This document shows positions 13,356 through 22,129 of a stretch of DNA of 35,000 bases, one piece after another. The translations under genes were made by a program, and so were the position numbers. The stretch's first letter is position 1; each line of letters opens with the position of its first letter. The stretch is from Truepera sp. (lineage in GTDB: Bacteria > Deinococcota > Deinococci > Deinococcales > Trueperaceae), in NCBI GenBank assembly GCA_032027045.1, contig JAVSMU010000001.1, positions 627,846-662,845 on the forward strand, written 5' to 3'. The notes below the pieces were generated by a model. That model had not been told where the DNA came from. It worked only from the letters and a program-made list of their open reading frames with translations, and made no database searches.

Positions 13356-14795
13356 TCACTTGGGTCCCAACCCGAGTGAGACGTACTTGACCTCCAGGTA
13401 CTCGTGGATGCCCCACGGCCCGCCCTCGCGGCCTACGCCGGATTGCTTGACGCCACCGAAAGGCGCGTAAGGCGCCGATGGGACGCCGTCGTTGACCCCC
13501 ACGATGCCGTACTCGAGTTCCTCGGACACGCGGAAGGCGCGCGCCAGGTCGCGGGTGTAGACGTACGCGGCGAGGCCGAACGGAGTGTCGTTGGCCATGC
13601 GCACCGCTTCCGCGTCGCCCCTGAAGGTGACGATGGGCGCCACGGGACCGAAGGTCTCCTCGCGCATCATGAGTGCGTCGGCCTTCACCCCCGACAGAAC
13701 GGTGGGGGCGTAGAAGAGGCCGCCAAGACCCTTGCCGCCGGTCACCACGGTGGCCCCGCCGGCGACCGCGTCCGCTACGTGCCGCTCGACTTTTGCCAGA
13801 CCCTGTTCGTCTATCAGCGGGCCGATCTGCGTGGCGGCGTCCAGGGGATCGCCGACCACCAGCCGCTCCGTCGCCGCGGCGTAGCGCGCGGTGAACTCCT
13901 CGGCCAACGACTCGTGCACGTAGATGCGGTTGGCGCAGACGCACGTCTGGCCGGCGTTACGGAACTTGCTGGCCATCACCTGCGTTACCGCGATGTCCAG
14001 GTCGGCGTCGGCGAAGACCAAGGATGGCGCGTGACCGCCCAACTCGAGCGAGATGCGTTTGACCGTCGCGGCGGCCTGCTGGTACAAGAGCCGCCCGACC
14101 TCGGTGGAGCCCGTGAACGTCAGTTTGCGGATGCGGGGGTCGGAGATGAGGGCCGTCGACAAAGGGCCCGGGTCCGAGGTAGGCAGGACCTGCAGGGTTC
14201 CCGGCGGCCCACCCGCCTCCAGCCATAGGTCGGCCAAGAGTAGCGCCGACACCGGCGACTGTTCGGCGGGCTTGAGCACGAAGGTGCAGCCCGCGGCCAG
14301 GGCGGGACCCGCCTTGCGCGTGACCATGGCCAGTGGGAAGTTCCACGGCGTGACGGCGAAGGCCGGACCCACAGGCTGGGGAACGGCCAGTAGCCGCTTG
14401 CTCGTGTCTTGGGCCGGGAAGAGGTCGCCGTAAACGCGCTTGGCCTCCTCGGCGTACCAGCGCACGAAGCCCGCGGCGTAGCGAACCTCGCCGCGCGACT
14501 CGTTGATGGGCTTGCCCATCTCGTGCGCCATGGTGCTGGCGAGGGCCTCGATGTTTTCAAGCATGAGGTCGTGCCAGCGGCCAAGCAGCTCCGAGCGTTC
14601 GAACGCGCTCGTGGCGCGCCAGGAAAGGAACGCGTTCCAGGCGACCTCTGCGGCGCTTCGCGCTTCGTCCACGCCGCAGTCGGCCACGTGCGTCAGGACG
14701 TTCCGCGAGGCCGGCTCGACCACTTCGAACGTTCTTTCGGCCTGGCGCCAATCGTCCGTGAGGTAGTAGCCCTTGAGGCTGTTCAGGTCTCTCAT
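13356..14795 (-). CDS. NAD(P)-dependent succinate-semialdehyde dehydrogenase-like
   Basis: This 479-residue aldehyde dehydrogenase has the full family length. Landmarks in order are PWNFPLAMVTRKAGPALAAG (coenzyme-site asparagine in WNFP), LKPAEQSP, FTGSTEVGRLL, the general base Glu in LELGGHAP, and the nucleophile in GQTCVCANR. The EETFGPVAPI coenzyme-contact motif and PFGGVKQSGVGREGG follow. The TCVCANR form of the active site and the FGGVKQSG end are typical of succinate-semialdehyde dehydrogenases (GabD), which oxidise succinic semialdehyde to succinate. Other semialdehydes remain possible. ATG 14795 lies six bases after a TAGACT box and has no Shine-Dalgarno, so the transcript is probably leaderless. 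A small NTF2-like gene follows four bases after its stop. No GABA transaminase is nearby. Confidence 0.85.
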   Translation of the reverse strand: MRDLNSLKGYYLTDDWRQAERTFEVVEPASRNVLTHVADCGVDEARSAAEVAWNAFLSWRATSAFERSELLGRWHDLMLENIEALASTMAHEMGKPINESRGEVRYAAGFVRWYAEEAKRVYGDLFPAQDTSKRLLAVPQPVGPAFAVTPWNFPLAMVTRKAGPALAAGCTFVLKPAEQSPVSALLLADLWLEAGGPPGTLQVLPTSDPGPLSTALISDPRIRKLTFTGSTEVGRLLYQQAAATVKRISLELGGHAPSLVFADADLDIAVTQVMASKFRNAGQTCVCANRIYVHESLAEEFTARYAAATERLVVGDPLDAATQIGPLIDEQGLAKVERHVADAVAGGATVVTGGKGLGGLFYAPTVLSGVKADALMMREETFGPVAPIVTFRGDAEAVRMANDTPFGLAAYVYTRDLARAFRVSEELEYGIVGVNDGVPSAPYAPFGGVKQSGVGREGGPWGIHEYLEVKYVSLGLGPK

Positions 14796-14801
14796 GCACC
14801 G

Positions 14802-14807
14802 AGTCTA
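14802..14807 (-). promoter_or_regulatory. Leaderless-type -10 box of the dehydrogenase operon
   Basis: TAGACT on the minus strand ends six bases before ATG 14795, with no ribosome binding site between. It would drive the dehydrogenase and the small gene after it. Confidence 0.6.
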
Positions 14808-14890
14808 GCGCCAGCGGAGGGCACTCGGCCCGGCAGCCCTAACGGCGGGCCATCCCAATTCCGGTCCTCGCTTCCGGGCGTCGCCCGCTC

Positions 14891-16048
14891 CTACACCTCG
14901 AGGCCCCACAGGTCCGCCGGCTGCTCGCGGCGCCGCACCAGCCTGATCTCTCCCGCCTCGACCGCGACCTCCGCAGGCCGCAGGCTGGAGACGTAGTTCG
15001 AGGCCATCGCGAAGCCGTAAGCCCCTGCCCGGCCAACGGCGAGCAAGTCCCCCGGCTTCACCGCAGGCAGCTCGACGTCTTGGCCCAATCGGTCGGCGTT
15101 CTCGCAGAGGGGACCATCGACGTCCGTGGGCAGGCGCTCCAGCGGGATGCCGTTACCCCCGACCAGGCGGATGGGGTGTTCGGCGCCGTAGAGGGCGGGC
15201 CGCAGCAGGTCCGCCATGCCGCCGTCGACCACTATGTGGCGGCGCTCGCTCTCCTTCACATGCAGCACCCTGGTGAGCAGCGTGCCGGCGTCGGCAACGA
15301 GGAAGCGGCCGGGCTCGAGCACCACGCTTACGCTGTGCTTGGCCGCGAAACGCCCGTAGGCCTGGGAGAAGCGCTCGAGCGGCGGGTTCGGGACGGCGAA
15401 ACCGCCGCCGAAGTCCACGAGTTCCAATCCCGGGAACTCTTCGTAGAGGGGCTCGAGCGCTGCGACGACGAGGTCGGCCACCTGCGGGTCGGAGATCATG
15501 GAGCCGGCATGTACGTGGAAGCCGGCCAGCCGGCCCGTGGCTGCGATCTTCTGGCCCAGCGCGCGCGCCACGGCGTGAGGCTCGCCGAACTTCGACGATG
15601 CGGCCGCCGTCGCCAGATGCTCGTGCGTGTGCGGGTCGAACCCCGGGTTGAGCCGCACCAGGAAGCGCGTCTCGGGCGCGGATACGCCCTGCCAGACGTC
15701 CCACGCTCCGACCGAGTCGAGACTCACGAGCCCCACGCCGGCACCGGCGGCCCGGCGGGCGAGCTCGGGCGTGTGTCCGGGACCGCCGAACAGGATCTGC
15801 GCAGGTTCGAAGCCGGCGCGCAGCGAGCGCTCGAGCTCACCTAAGGTGAGCGCCTCGGCGCCAAGACCCGCGGTCACCAAGTGTCTCAACAGGGCGCCGT
15901 TGGCGTTGGCTTTGACGGCGTACCTGATCAGCGCGTCGGGGAAGGCGGCGCGCAGCGCAGCCACGCCCTCGGTGATCGCTTCGAGGTCGTAGACGTAGGT
16001 CGGCGTGCCGTGTTGGGCCGCGATTTCGAGTAGTAGCGCGTCGGTCAT
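14891..16048 (-). CDS. lysA: Diaminopimelate decarboxylase-like PLP enzyme
   Basis: This 385-residue fold type III decarboxylase resembles LysA. The PLP lysine is in IRYAVKANANG near residue 45. The barrel then shows GFHVHAGSMISDP, LVDFGGGFAVP (the glycine-rich phosphate-binding turn) and VVLEPGRFLVADAG. The C-terminal active-site loop is GPLCENADRLG, where LysA has GPxCES, and a tyrosine-containing GAYGFAMASNYVSS follows. The family removes CO2 from meso-diaminopimelate to give lysine. Ornithine or related amino acids are possible alternatives because the specificity helix cannot be judged by eye. The last seventy residues are slightly short compared with typical LysA. A TAGCCT box lies ten bases before ATG 16048, suggesting a very short leader. 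It is divergent from the next gene. Confidence 0.82.
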   Translation of the reverse strand: MTDALLLEIAAQHGTPTYVYDLEAITEGVAALRAAFPDALIRYAVKANANGALLRHLVTAGLGAEALTLGELERSLRAGFEPAQILFGGPGHTPELARRAAGAGVGLVSLDSVGAWDVWQGVSAPETRFLVRLNPGFDPHTHEHLATAAASSKFGEPHAVARALGQKIAATGRLAGFHVHAGSMISDPQVADLVVAALEPLYEEFPGLELVDFGGGFAVPNPPLERFSQAYGRFAAKHSVSVVLEPGRFLVADAGTLLTRVLHVKESERRHIVVDGGMADLLRPALYGAEHPIRLVGGNGIPLERLPTDVDGPLCENADRLGQDVELPAVKPGDLLAVGRAGAYGFAMASNYVSSLRPAEVAVEAGEIRLVRRREQPADLWGLEV

Positions 16049-16058
16049 GATTCGCGCG

Positions 16059-16095
16059 AGGCTAGCACGGGGACACCCGGCTTGACGGTTACACT
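16059..16095. promoter_or_regulatory. Divergent promoters between lysA and the membrane protein gene
   Basis: On the plus strand TACACT (16090-16095) ends six bases before ATG 16102, a leaderless arrangement. On the minus strand TAGCCT (16064-16059) ends ten bases before the lysA start. Neither has a convincing -35 box. Confidence 0.5.
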
Positions 16096-16101
16096 ACGTC
16101 C

Positions 16102-16683
16102 ATGAATCGACAGCTGCGCAGGGCGCAGGCCAAACTTGACGAGAAGGCGGAAAAGGAGAAGGACAAGAAGCGCCAAGCGCGGAGGCAACGCATAGACTCC
16201 ATCCGGGCGAAGCGGCGCACGAAGCCGGGCTCGAAGCCCACCGGGAAGAGCGCCGGCGAGGCGGCCCCCGACCTCAAGAAGGTCAACGTCAAGTCGTTGA
16301 CCAAGGAGCAGCAGCGGAAGCTGCCGGGCCGGTTCTCCGGGGCCCTCATGATCGCGACAGTCTTCTTCATCGTCTTGCAGGCGGCCGTGCCACCCGAAGA
16401 GAGCACGGTGGCCACGAGCCTGACGGGCGCGGGCTTCTTCCTTCTGTTCGGCTACTTCTCGGTGCTGTTCCAGTTGCGTCAGGGCCGCGATAACGCGCTG
16501 ACCATGACGCTCATAACGGGCCTGGCGCTTTGCCTTGGCGTTCTTGCCACGCGCTTCTTCGGCCCCAACGCCGGGCTAGACCTCAACTTCGGCATCCTCC
16601 TCGCCGCCGGCGCCGTGGGCGTCGTCGGTGGGGCGTACCTGGGCCGGCTGGTCTTCTACGCGGCGCCCGCACAGCGCCGCTGA
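16102..16683 (+). CDS. Membrane protein with a long basic N-terminus
   Basis: This is a 193-residue protein. The first 75 residues are extremely basic and helical or disordered (RRAQAKLDEKAEKEKDKKRQ and onward). Four hydrophobic segments follow, at roughly residues 78-98, 107-125, 133-152 and 160-185. The N-terminus should lie in the cytoplasm by the positive-inside rule, where it could contact nucleic acid, ribosomes or phospholipid head groups. No family was recognised. ATG 16102 lies six bases after TACACT with no Shine-Dalgarno, so translation is probably leaderless. The MTA/SAH nucleosidase gene follows 10 bases after the stop and is probably co-transcribed, although their functions show no obvious link. 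Confidence 0.65.
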   Translation: MNRQLRRAQAKLDEKAEKEKDKKRQARRQRIDSIRAKRRTKPGSKPTGKSAGEAAPDLKKVNVKSLTKEQQRKLPGRFSGALMIATVFFIVLQAAVPPEESTVATSLTGAGFFLLFGYFSVLFQLRQGRDNALTMTLITGLALCLGVLATRFFGPNAGLDLNFGILLAAGAVGVVGGAYLGRLVFYAAPAQRR

Positions 16684-16693
16684 GTCGGCAGAG

Positions 16694-17407
16694 TTGACGA
16701 AGGCGGCGGGCGGACCGACGGCGATCGTGGGCGCCATGGAGGAAGAGGTTGCCCGCCTGCGGGCGGCCATCGTGGCGCCGCGGGCCGCTCGTTCGGGGCC
16801 CTTCGAATGGGTCGCTGGCGAGCTCGAAGGCGTACCCGTGCTCCTGGCCGAGTGCGGCATAGGCAAGGTCAACGCATCCGCGCTGACGCAAGCGCTCCTC
16901 GAGGCCGGCGCCGTCAGGATCGTCTTCACCGGCGTGGCCGGCGCGGTAGACCCGCGGTTGCGAGTGGGCGACGTGGTCATCGGCGTAGATGCCGTACAGC
17001 ATGACGTCGACGTGACCGGGCTCGGCTACGCGCCAGGGGAGGTCCCCGGTTCAGGCCGCGTCTGGGCGTCAGACCCGGAGCTGTGTGAGGCGGCAGCGGC
17101 AGCGGCAGAAGAGCTGGGCGACGGTGGCGTGATGCGGGGCCGCGTGGCATCGGGGGACGTTTTCGTTACCGACCAGGCCCTGGTGGAGCGTTTACGGTCC
17201 GAGTTCGGGGCCGCCTGCGCGGAGATGGAGGGCGGGGCGGTGGCTCAGGTCTGCGCCAGGTGGGGCGTGCCTTTCGTGATCATCAGGAGCATCTCGGACA
17301 ACGCCGACCATTCGGCCCAGGTCGATTTCAGGTCGTTCACCAAGGTGGCCGCCAGGCGCTCGGAGGCGGTCGTGCGGGGCCTGTTGAGGCGCCTCCCCGC
17401 CGCTTGA
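16694..17407 (+). CDS. mtnN: 5'-methylthioadenosine/S-adenosylhomocysteine nucleosidase
   Basis: This protein of about 237 residues matches MTA/SAH nucleosidase, which cleaves adenine from methylthioadenosine and S-adenosylhomocysteine in methionine salvage and methyl-cycle clean-up. Landmarks are TAIVGAMEEEVARLR at the N-terminus (catalytic acid-base Glu18), ECGIGKVNAS, VFTGVAGAVDP, VASGDVFV, AEMEGGAVAQVC and IRSISDNADHSAQVDF, whose SDNAD contains the catalytic aspartate. ATG at MEEEV would remove the first strand, so I place the start at TTG 16694, which gives a full-length N-terminus 11 bases after the previous stop. The ribosome binding site is weak. Its stop codon lies inside the first unit of a tandem-repeat patch. 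Confidence 0.9.
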   Translation: MTKAAGGPTAIVGAMEEEVARLRAAIVAPRAARSGPFEWVAGELEGVPVLLAECGIGKVNASALTQALLEAGAVRIVFTGVAGAVDPRLRVGDVVIGVDAVQHDVDVTGLGYAPGEVPGSGRVWASDPELCEAAAAAAEELGDGGVMRGRVASGDVFVTDQALVERLRSEFGAACAEMEGGAVAQVCARWGVPFVIIRSISDNADHSAQVDFRSFTKVAARRSEAVVRGLLRRLPAA

Positions 17408-17510
17408 ATCTCGGCTGAATCTCGCTTGAATGTCGCCTGAATCTCGCCTGAATCTCGCTCGAAGCCCCCTTGAAACTCCCCCTGATCCTGTTTGAAGCCC
17501 CGCTGTATTC
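17403..17510. repeat. Degenerate tandem array of 11-12-bp units
   Basis: Units close to CTGAATCTCGC repeat from the end of the nucleosidase gene: CTTGAATCTCGG, CTGAATCTCG, CTTGAATGTCGC, CTGAATCTCGC and CTGAATCTCGCT. More decayed GAAGCCCC/TGAAACTCC forms continue to about 17510. The nucleosidase stop codon is part of the first unit. Function is unknown. Confidence 0.75.
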
Positions 17511-17841
17511 CTCTTCCGAATCGGCGGGCGACGGAGGCGCCAGCGTCTCCGGTTAATCGGTTAACCGGAAGACCGCGCGCGGCAGTGCCCGTAGCGTAAG
17601 ATGTGGGCGTTGCTAAGCGACGGTTGGGCGCGGCCTTCAGCGTGGACCCTCACTTAGCGCCGGCGCCCGTGCGAACCATCGGCGGGCCACGCCGCCACGA
17701 AGGAGAAAGGCATCCGGCACGGCAATAGCGCAGGAAGCGCAGGATGATTACCTCGATAGCCGTAGCCGCCTCGCAGGTCGGACAACGACCATCCGGGCGA
17801 GGGCAAGGAGCTGCAAGTGTGCGCGCGAGAGGAACTCAAGC
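17408..17841 (+). other. Control region upstream of aceE
   Basis: This gap of about 430 bases holds no convincing gene. It contains most of the 11-12-bp repeat patch, a CG-centred dyad at 17549-17568, a possible -10 box TAAGAT at 17597-17602 and a leader of about 230 bases before aceE. The leader ends in a GAGAGGA ribosome binding site at about 17826-17832. I see no riboswitch class that I recognise in the leader. Confidence 0.5.
17549..17568. promoter_or_regulatory. CG-centred dyad, candidate operator for aceEF
   Basis: CCGGTTAA at 17549-17556 and TTAACCGG at 17561-17568 form a perfect 8-bp inverted repeat around TCGG. The whole 20-base site is symmetric about a central CG except for one base pair. 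Even-length dyads with central CG are typical of LacI/GalR-family operators. It lies 28 bases before a possible -10 box (TAAGAT), about 275 bases before aceE. Confidence 0.55.
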
Positions 17842-20568
17842 ATGGCTGACGTCCTGGACCAACTATTGGACCTAGACCGTTCGCAACTCGCCCCCGACGA
17901 GTTGGCGGAGCTCAACTACGTCGAGATGAAGGAATGGCTGGAGTCGTTGGATTACGTGCTGGCAAGCGGCGGCACGGACAGGGTCGTCGAGATCATCCAG
18001 CGGCTGGAGGCGCACGCCGAGAAACACGGCATCAGGCTACCGTTCCAGTCCGACACGTCTTACGTGAACACGATCCACTACGACGAGCAGCCGGAATACC
18101 CGGGCGACTTGGTGCTCGAGAAGCGCATCACCAACCTGATCCGTTGGAACGCCATGGCCATGGTCGTGCAGGCCAACAAGCACTCGCCGGGGATCGGCGG
18201 GCACATCGCGACCTACGCCTCGGCGGCCGTGCTCTACGAGGTGGGCTTCAACCACTTCTTCCGCGGCCCCGGCAAGGGCCCCGATGCCGACCTGATCTAC
18301 TTCCAGGGTCACGCTAGCCCCGGCTTCTACGCTCGGTCCTACCTCGAGCACCGGTTCGACGACGCTCAGATGCACAACTTCCGCCGCGAACTGCAGAAGA
18401 CCCCCGGGCTCTCGTCGTATCCCCACCCCTGGCTGATGCCCGACTACTGGAGCTTCCCCACCGTCTCCATGGGGCTGGGGCCGATAACGTCCATCTACCA
18501 GGCGCGTTTCCGGCGCTACCTCGAAGACCGGGGCCTCTATCCGCATGGCACGGGCAAGGTATGGGCGTTCGTCGGTGACGGCGAAACGGACGAACCCGAG
18601 ACGCTCGGCGCCATCCGCGTCGCCTCCCGCGCCAAGCTCGACAACCTGATCTGGGTCATCAACGCCAACCTGCAGCGCCTCGATGGCCCCGTGTTCGGCA
18701 ACGGCCAGATCATCCAGGAGCTCGAGGGCATCTTCCGCGGCTCGGGCTGGAACGTCATCAAGGTCGCCTGGGGCAGCGCCTGGGACGAACTCCTGAAGAG
18801 AGACACGGAGGGCCACGTCGTCAAGCGCTTCGAGGAACTCGTCGACGGCGAGTCGCAGCGCTACGCGGCGTTCGGCGGGCCCGAACTCAAGGAACGCTTC
18901 TTCAACACTCCCGAACTCAAGGAACTGGTGAAGGACTGGAGCGACGAGGACTTCGGCAGACTCAACCGCGGCGGCCACGACCCGGTCAAGGTCTACGCGG
19001 CGTTCGACCGCGCCGTCAAGCACGAGGGTCAGCCGACCGTCGTCATCGCCCGCACCGTCAAGGGCTACGGGATGGGAGCCGCCGGCGAGGCGCAGAACAT
19101 CACTCACCAGCAGAAGAAGCTCGACGAAGACCAGATGCGCGCCTTCCGCGACCGCTTCAACCTGCCCATAACCGACGAGGACATCGCCGAGGAGCCCTTC
19201 CACCGTCCGCCGGAGGACAGCCCCGAGCACCAGTACCTCGTGGAGCACCGCGAGAAACTCGGCGGTTTCCTGCCCGCTCGCAGCGTGCAGTCCGAACCGC
19301 TGGCCCCGCCGCCCGCCGAGGCGTTCGAGGAGTTCATGGCCTCGACCGACGGCCACCCGGTCTCGACCACGATGATCCTGGTGAACGTCATCCGCAAGCT
19401 CCTGCGCGACCCGAACTGGAGCAAGCTCGTGGTGCCCATCGTCCCCGACGAGGCGCGCACGTTCGGCATGGAATCGTTCTTCCGCCAGATCGGCATCTAC
19501 TCGCCGGTGGGCCAGCTCTACGAGCCCGTCGACAGCGCGCACCTCATGTACTACAAGGAGTCGCGCGACGGTCAGATCCTCGAGGAGGGCATCACCGAGG
19601 CCGGCGCCATGTCGTCGTTCATCGCGGCCGGCACCGCCTACGCCAACTACGGCGTGAACACCGTTCCCTTCTTCATCTACTACTCGATGTTCGGTTACCA
19701 GCGGGTGGGCGACCTGATGTGGGCGGCCGGTGACAGCCACGCGCGGGGCTTCCTGGTGGGCGCCACCGCGGGCCGCACCACCCTCGCCGGCGAGGGGCTG
19801 CAGCACCAGGACGGCCACTCGCACGTGCTCATGTACCCCCTGCCGAACCTCCTGGCGTACGACCCGGCGTTCGCTCACGAGATAGCCATCATCGTGCGCG
19901 AGGGTCTGCGCCGCATGTACCAGGAGCAAGAGGACATCTTCTACTACCTCACGGTGGGCAACGAGAACCTTCCGCAGCCCGGCGCCCCCGAGGGCCTGTC
20001 GCGAGAAGAACTCGAGCAGGGCGTGCTCAAGGGCATGTACCTGTTCCGCCCCGCCGGCCGTAAGCGCAGCAAACTCCACGCCCAGCTCTTCGGCAGCGGC
20101 ACCATAATGCACTGCGTGCTGGAGGCGCAGGAGATCCTCGAGCGCGACTACGGCGTGGCGGCCAACGTCTGGAGCGTCACGTCTTACAAGGAACTCCACC
20201 GCGACGCCCTGCAGGTCGAGCGCTACAACCGCCTCAACCCCGAACAGGAACAGCATCGCCCGTACGTGGCGGAGCTGCTGGACGGCGCGAAGGGCGTGTT
20301 CGTCGCGGCCTCCGACTACATGAAGATCCTCCCCGACTCCCTGGCCTCCTACCTGCCGCGCCCGATGCTCTCGCTGGGCACCGACGGCTTCGGCCGCAGC
20401 GAGGCGCGCGCCGAGTTGCGCGACTTCTTCGAGGTCGACGCCCGCCACATCGTCTTCGCCACCCTCACGGCCCTCGCCAAGGATGGTCTGGTAGACAAGA
20501 AGGCGCTGCTGAAAGCCCGCGACGACCTCGAGATCTCCCCCGACAAGGCCGACCCCTACGTCGACTGA
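17842..20568 (+). CDS. aceE: Pyruvate dehydrogenase E1 component, homodimeric type
   Basis: This 908-residue protein has the length and order of the single-chain AceE that decarboxylates pyruvate with thiamine diphosphate and loads the acetyl group onto E2. Landmarks are [20 protein letters not shown] near residue 155 and the thiamine diphosphate segment [16 protein letters not shown], ending in [18 protein letters not shown] central [22 protein letters not shown] (written here as [11 protein letters not shown] and [11 protein letters not shown]) and a pyrimidine-domain stretch [20 protein letters not shown] follow. Beyond these lie [11 protein letters not shown] and a C-terminal domain ending near [20 protein letters not shown]. 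It starts at ATG 17842 after GAGAGGA. aceF follows 20 bases after the stop, so they form one operon. A candidate operator lies far upstream. Confidence 0.97.
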   Translation: MADVLDQLLDLDRSQLAPDELAELNYVEMKEWLESLDYVLASGGTDRVVEIIQRLEAHAEKHGIRLPFQSDTSYVNTIHYDEQPEYPGDLVLEKRITNLIRWNAMAMVVQANKHSPGIGGHIATYASAAVLYEVGFNHFFRGPGKGPDADLIYFQGHASPGFYARSYLEHRFDDAQMHNFRRELQKTPGLSSYPHPWLMPDYWSFPTVSMGLGPITSIYQARFRRYLEDRGLYPHGTGKVWAFVGDGETDEPETLGAIRVASRAKLDNLIWVINANLQRLDGPVFGNGQIIQELEGIFRGSGWNVIKVAWGSAWDELLKRDTEGHVVKRFEELVDGESQRYAAFGGPELKERFFNTPELKELVKDWSDEDFGRLNRGGHDPVKVYAAFDRAVKHEGQPTVVIARTVKGYGMGAAGEAQNITHQQKKLDEDQMRAFRDRFNLPITDEDIAEEPFHRPPEDSPEHQYLVEHREKLGGFLPARSVQSEPLAPPPAEAFEEFMASTDGHPVSTTMILVNVIRKLLRDPNWSKLVVPIVPDEARTFGMESFFRQIGIYSPVGQLYEPVDSAHLMYYKESRDGQILEEGITEAGAMSSFIAAGTAYANYGVNTVPFFIYYSMFGYQRVGDLMWAAGDSHARGFLVGATAGRTTLAGEGLQHQDGHSHVLMYPLPNLLAYDPAFAHEIAIIVREGLRRMYQEQEDIFYYLTVGNENLPQPGAPEGLSREELEQGVLKGMYLFRPAGRKRSKLHAQLFGSGTIMHCVLEAQEILERDYGVAANVWSVTSYKELHRDALQVERYNRLNPEQEQHRPYVAELLDGAKGVFVAASDYMKILPDSLASYLPRPMLSLGTDGFGRSEARAELRDFFEVDARHIVFATLTALAKDGLVDKKALLKARDDLEISPDKADPYVD

Positions 20569-20588
20569 CAGACTGAAAGGAACCGCTC

Positions 20589-21986
20589 GTGGCTACCGAA
20601 GTGAGACTCCCTGACATAGGCGAGGGCATAGAGAAGGGCACGGTCGTCGGCATCCTGGTGGCTGTCGGCGACACCGTTGCCAAGGATCAGCCACTCGTCG
20701 AACTCGAGACCGATAAGGCGGTGGTCGAGATCCCGTCGACCGCCGCCGGCGTGGTGAGCAAGATCAACGTGAGCGAGAACGAGGAGGCGGCGGTGGGCTC
20801 GGTGCTCATCGTGCTCGAGGAGGAAGGCGCTGCCGCTTCCCAGGAGGCCCCCGCCCCGGCCGCGACGGAGCAGGAACCGGCACCTGCAAGTCGCCCGGAG
20901 AGCGCCCCGCCCGCCACCCAGCCGGCCACCCAACAGGCTCCAGCACCCCAACCGAGCACGCCCCGCGCCCCCGCCCCTCGACCAGGCGCGCCGGCTCCGC
21001 AGCCGAACGGCCAACGACCGGCGGCTCCCCGGCCCGCCCGGGCGGCCACCGAGGCTTACGGTGGGCTCGTGCCCGCCGCCCCCTCCGTACGCCGTCTGGC
21101 TCGCGAGCTTGGCGTCGACCTCCAGACCGTGAGCGGCACCGGCGTGCTCGGGCGCATCTCGGCCGACGACGTGCGCGCCGTGGCGCAGGGCCTGCCGCCG
21201 ACGGCCGCGACGCCGGCGCTGGGCGCTCCGAGTGCGGCAGCTCCCGCGGGCACGCCGCTTCCCGACTTCAGCCGTTGGGGCGCCGTCGAGCGAACCCCCA
21301 TGAGCGGCATCCGCAAGGCGACCGTCCGCGCGATGGCCGGCGCCTGGGCGAGCGTTCCGATGGTCACTCACTTCGACAAGGCGGACATCACGGAGCTGGA
21401 GGTGCTCCGCAAGCGCTTCCAACCCAAGGCGGAAGCGGTCGGCGCGAAGCTCACGCCCACCGCGATCCTGCTGAAGATCATCGCCGGAGCCCTGCGCCGC
21501 TTCCCCGACTTCAACGCCAGCATCGACGTGGAGGCCCAGGAGATAATCCACAAGAGCTACGTGAACGTGGGCGTGGCGGTCGACACGGACGCCGGCCTCC
21601 TGGTGCCCGTGGTCAAGGACGCCGACCGCAAGAACCTCATCGAGCTGGCCGCCGAGTTGGGTGAGCTGGCCGCCAAGGCCCGCGACCGGAAACTGACGCC
21701 CGACGAGATGCAGGGCGGCAACTTTGCGATCTCCAACCTAGGCGGCATCGGCGGGCACGCTTTCACGCCCATCGTGAACCCGCCCGACGTGGCCATCCTC
21801 GGCGTCTCACGGTCCACCCTCGAGCCCGTCTGGAACGCCGAATCGGGCGCATTCGAGCCGCGCCTCCTGCTGCCCCTGGCCCTCACGTACGACCACCGGC
21901 TCATAGACGGCGCCGCTGCCGCGCGCTTCTTGCGCTGGGTGTGCTCGGCCCTCGAGGAGCCGTTCCTGGTGGCGCTGGAAGGCTGA
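20589..21986 (+). CDS. aceF: Pyruvate dehydrogenase E2, dihydrolipoamide acetyltransferase
   Basis: This 465-residue E2 component has one lipoyl domain (residues 1-80) with the lipoyl-lysine at Lys43 in [13 protein letters not shown] long Pro/Ala-rich flexible linker covers about residues 82-155. The E1/E3-binding domain (about 157-197) reads [14 protein letters not shown] then [15 protein letters not shown]. The catalytic domain (about 225-465) shows [32 protein letters not shown] and the active-site motif [16 protein letters not shown], where His and Asp act in acetyl transfer to CoA. GTG 20589 is preceded by AAAGGA. It follows aceE by 20 bases. Most proteobacterial partners of homodimeric AceE carry two or three lipoyl domains; this one has one. 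No E3 (lpd) gene is visible next to it, so lpd must be elsewhere. Confidence 0.96.
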   Translation: MATEVRLPDIGEGIEKGTVVGILVAVGDTVAKDQPLVELETDKAVVEIPSTAAGVVSKINVSENEEAAVGSVLIVLEEEGAAASQEAPAPAATEQEPAPASRPESAPPATQPATQQAPAPQPSTPRAPAPRPGAPAPQPNGQRPAAPRPARAATEAYGGLVPAAPSVRRLARELGVDLQTVSGTGVLGRISADDVRAVAQGLPPTAATPALGAPSAAAPAGTPLPDFSRWGAVERTPMSGIRKATVRAMAGAWASVPMVTHFDKADITELEVLRKRFQPKAEAVGAKLTPTAILLKIIAGALRRFPDFNASIDVEAQEIIHKSYVNVGVAVDTDAGLLVPVVKDADRKNLIELAAELGELAAKARDRKLTPDEMQGGNFAISNLGGIGGHAFTPIVNPPDVAILGVSRSTLEPVWNAESGAFEPRLLLPLALTYDHRLIDGAAAARFLRWVCSALEEPFLVALEG

Positions 21987-22009
21987 GCGCCAGAGCTAGG
22001 CGCTTGCTT

Positions 22010-22042
22010 GCGCGGCGGGCCCCGTTCAGCGGCCCGCCGCGC
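22010..22042 (+). terminator. Strong hairpin after aceF
   Basis: GCGCGGCGGGCC at 22010-22021 pairs perfectly with GGCCCGCCGCGC at 22031-22042 around a 9-base loop, about 23 bases after the aceF stop codon. A pyrimidine-rich CCTCTCTCT tail follows rather than a T-run. This is the most stable hairpin in the window and probably ends the aceEF message. Confidence 0.75.
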
Positions 22043-22112
22043 CCTCTCTCTGGGCTGGTGATAGCGCCTGGTGGGCGACGGGAATGCTTCACCCGGCACT
22101 CATGGACATGCG

Positions 22113-22121
22113 TGATAGCAT
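22113..22121 (+). promoter_or_regulatory. Extended -10 box of the lptB-like gene
   Basis: TGATAGCAT (22113-22121) matches an extended -10 (TGN-TANNNT) and ends eight bases before ATG 22130. No Shine-Dalgarno lies between them, so the message is probably leaderless or nearly so. Confidence 0.55.
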
Positions 22122-22129
22122 GCTCCGAT

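Noticed and set aside
18037-20448. An open frame of about 800 codons on the strand opposite aceE
   Set aside because: It is the shadow of a long GC-rich gene: rich in Val, Glu, Leu and Ala with no domain, no ribosome binding site, and fully covered by a textbook AceE.
20556-21551. A minus-strand open frame opposite aceF
   Set aside because: Low-complexity Arg/Gly runs and no motif; aceF on the other strand has every expected domain.
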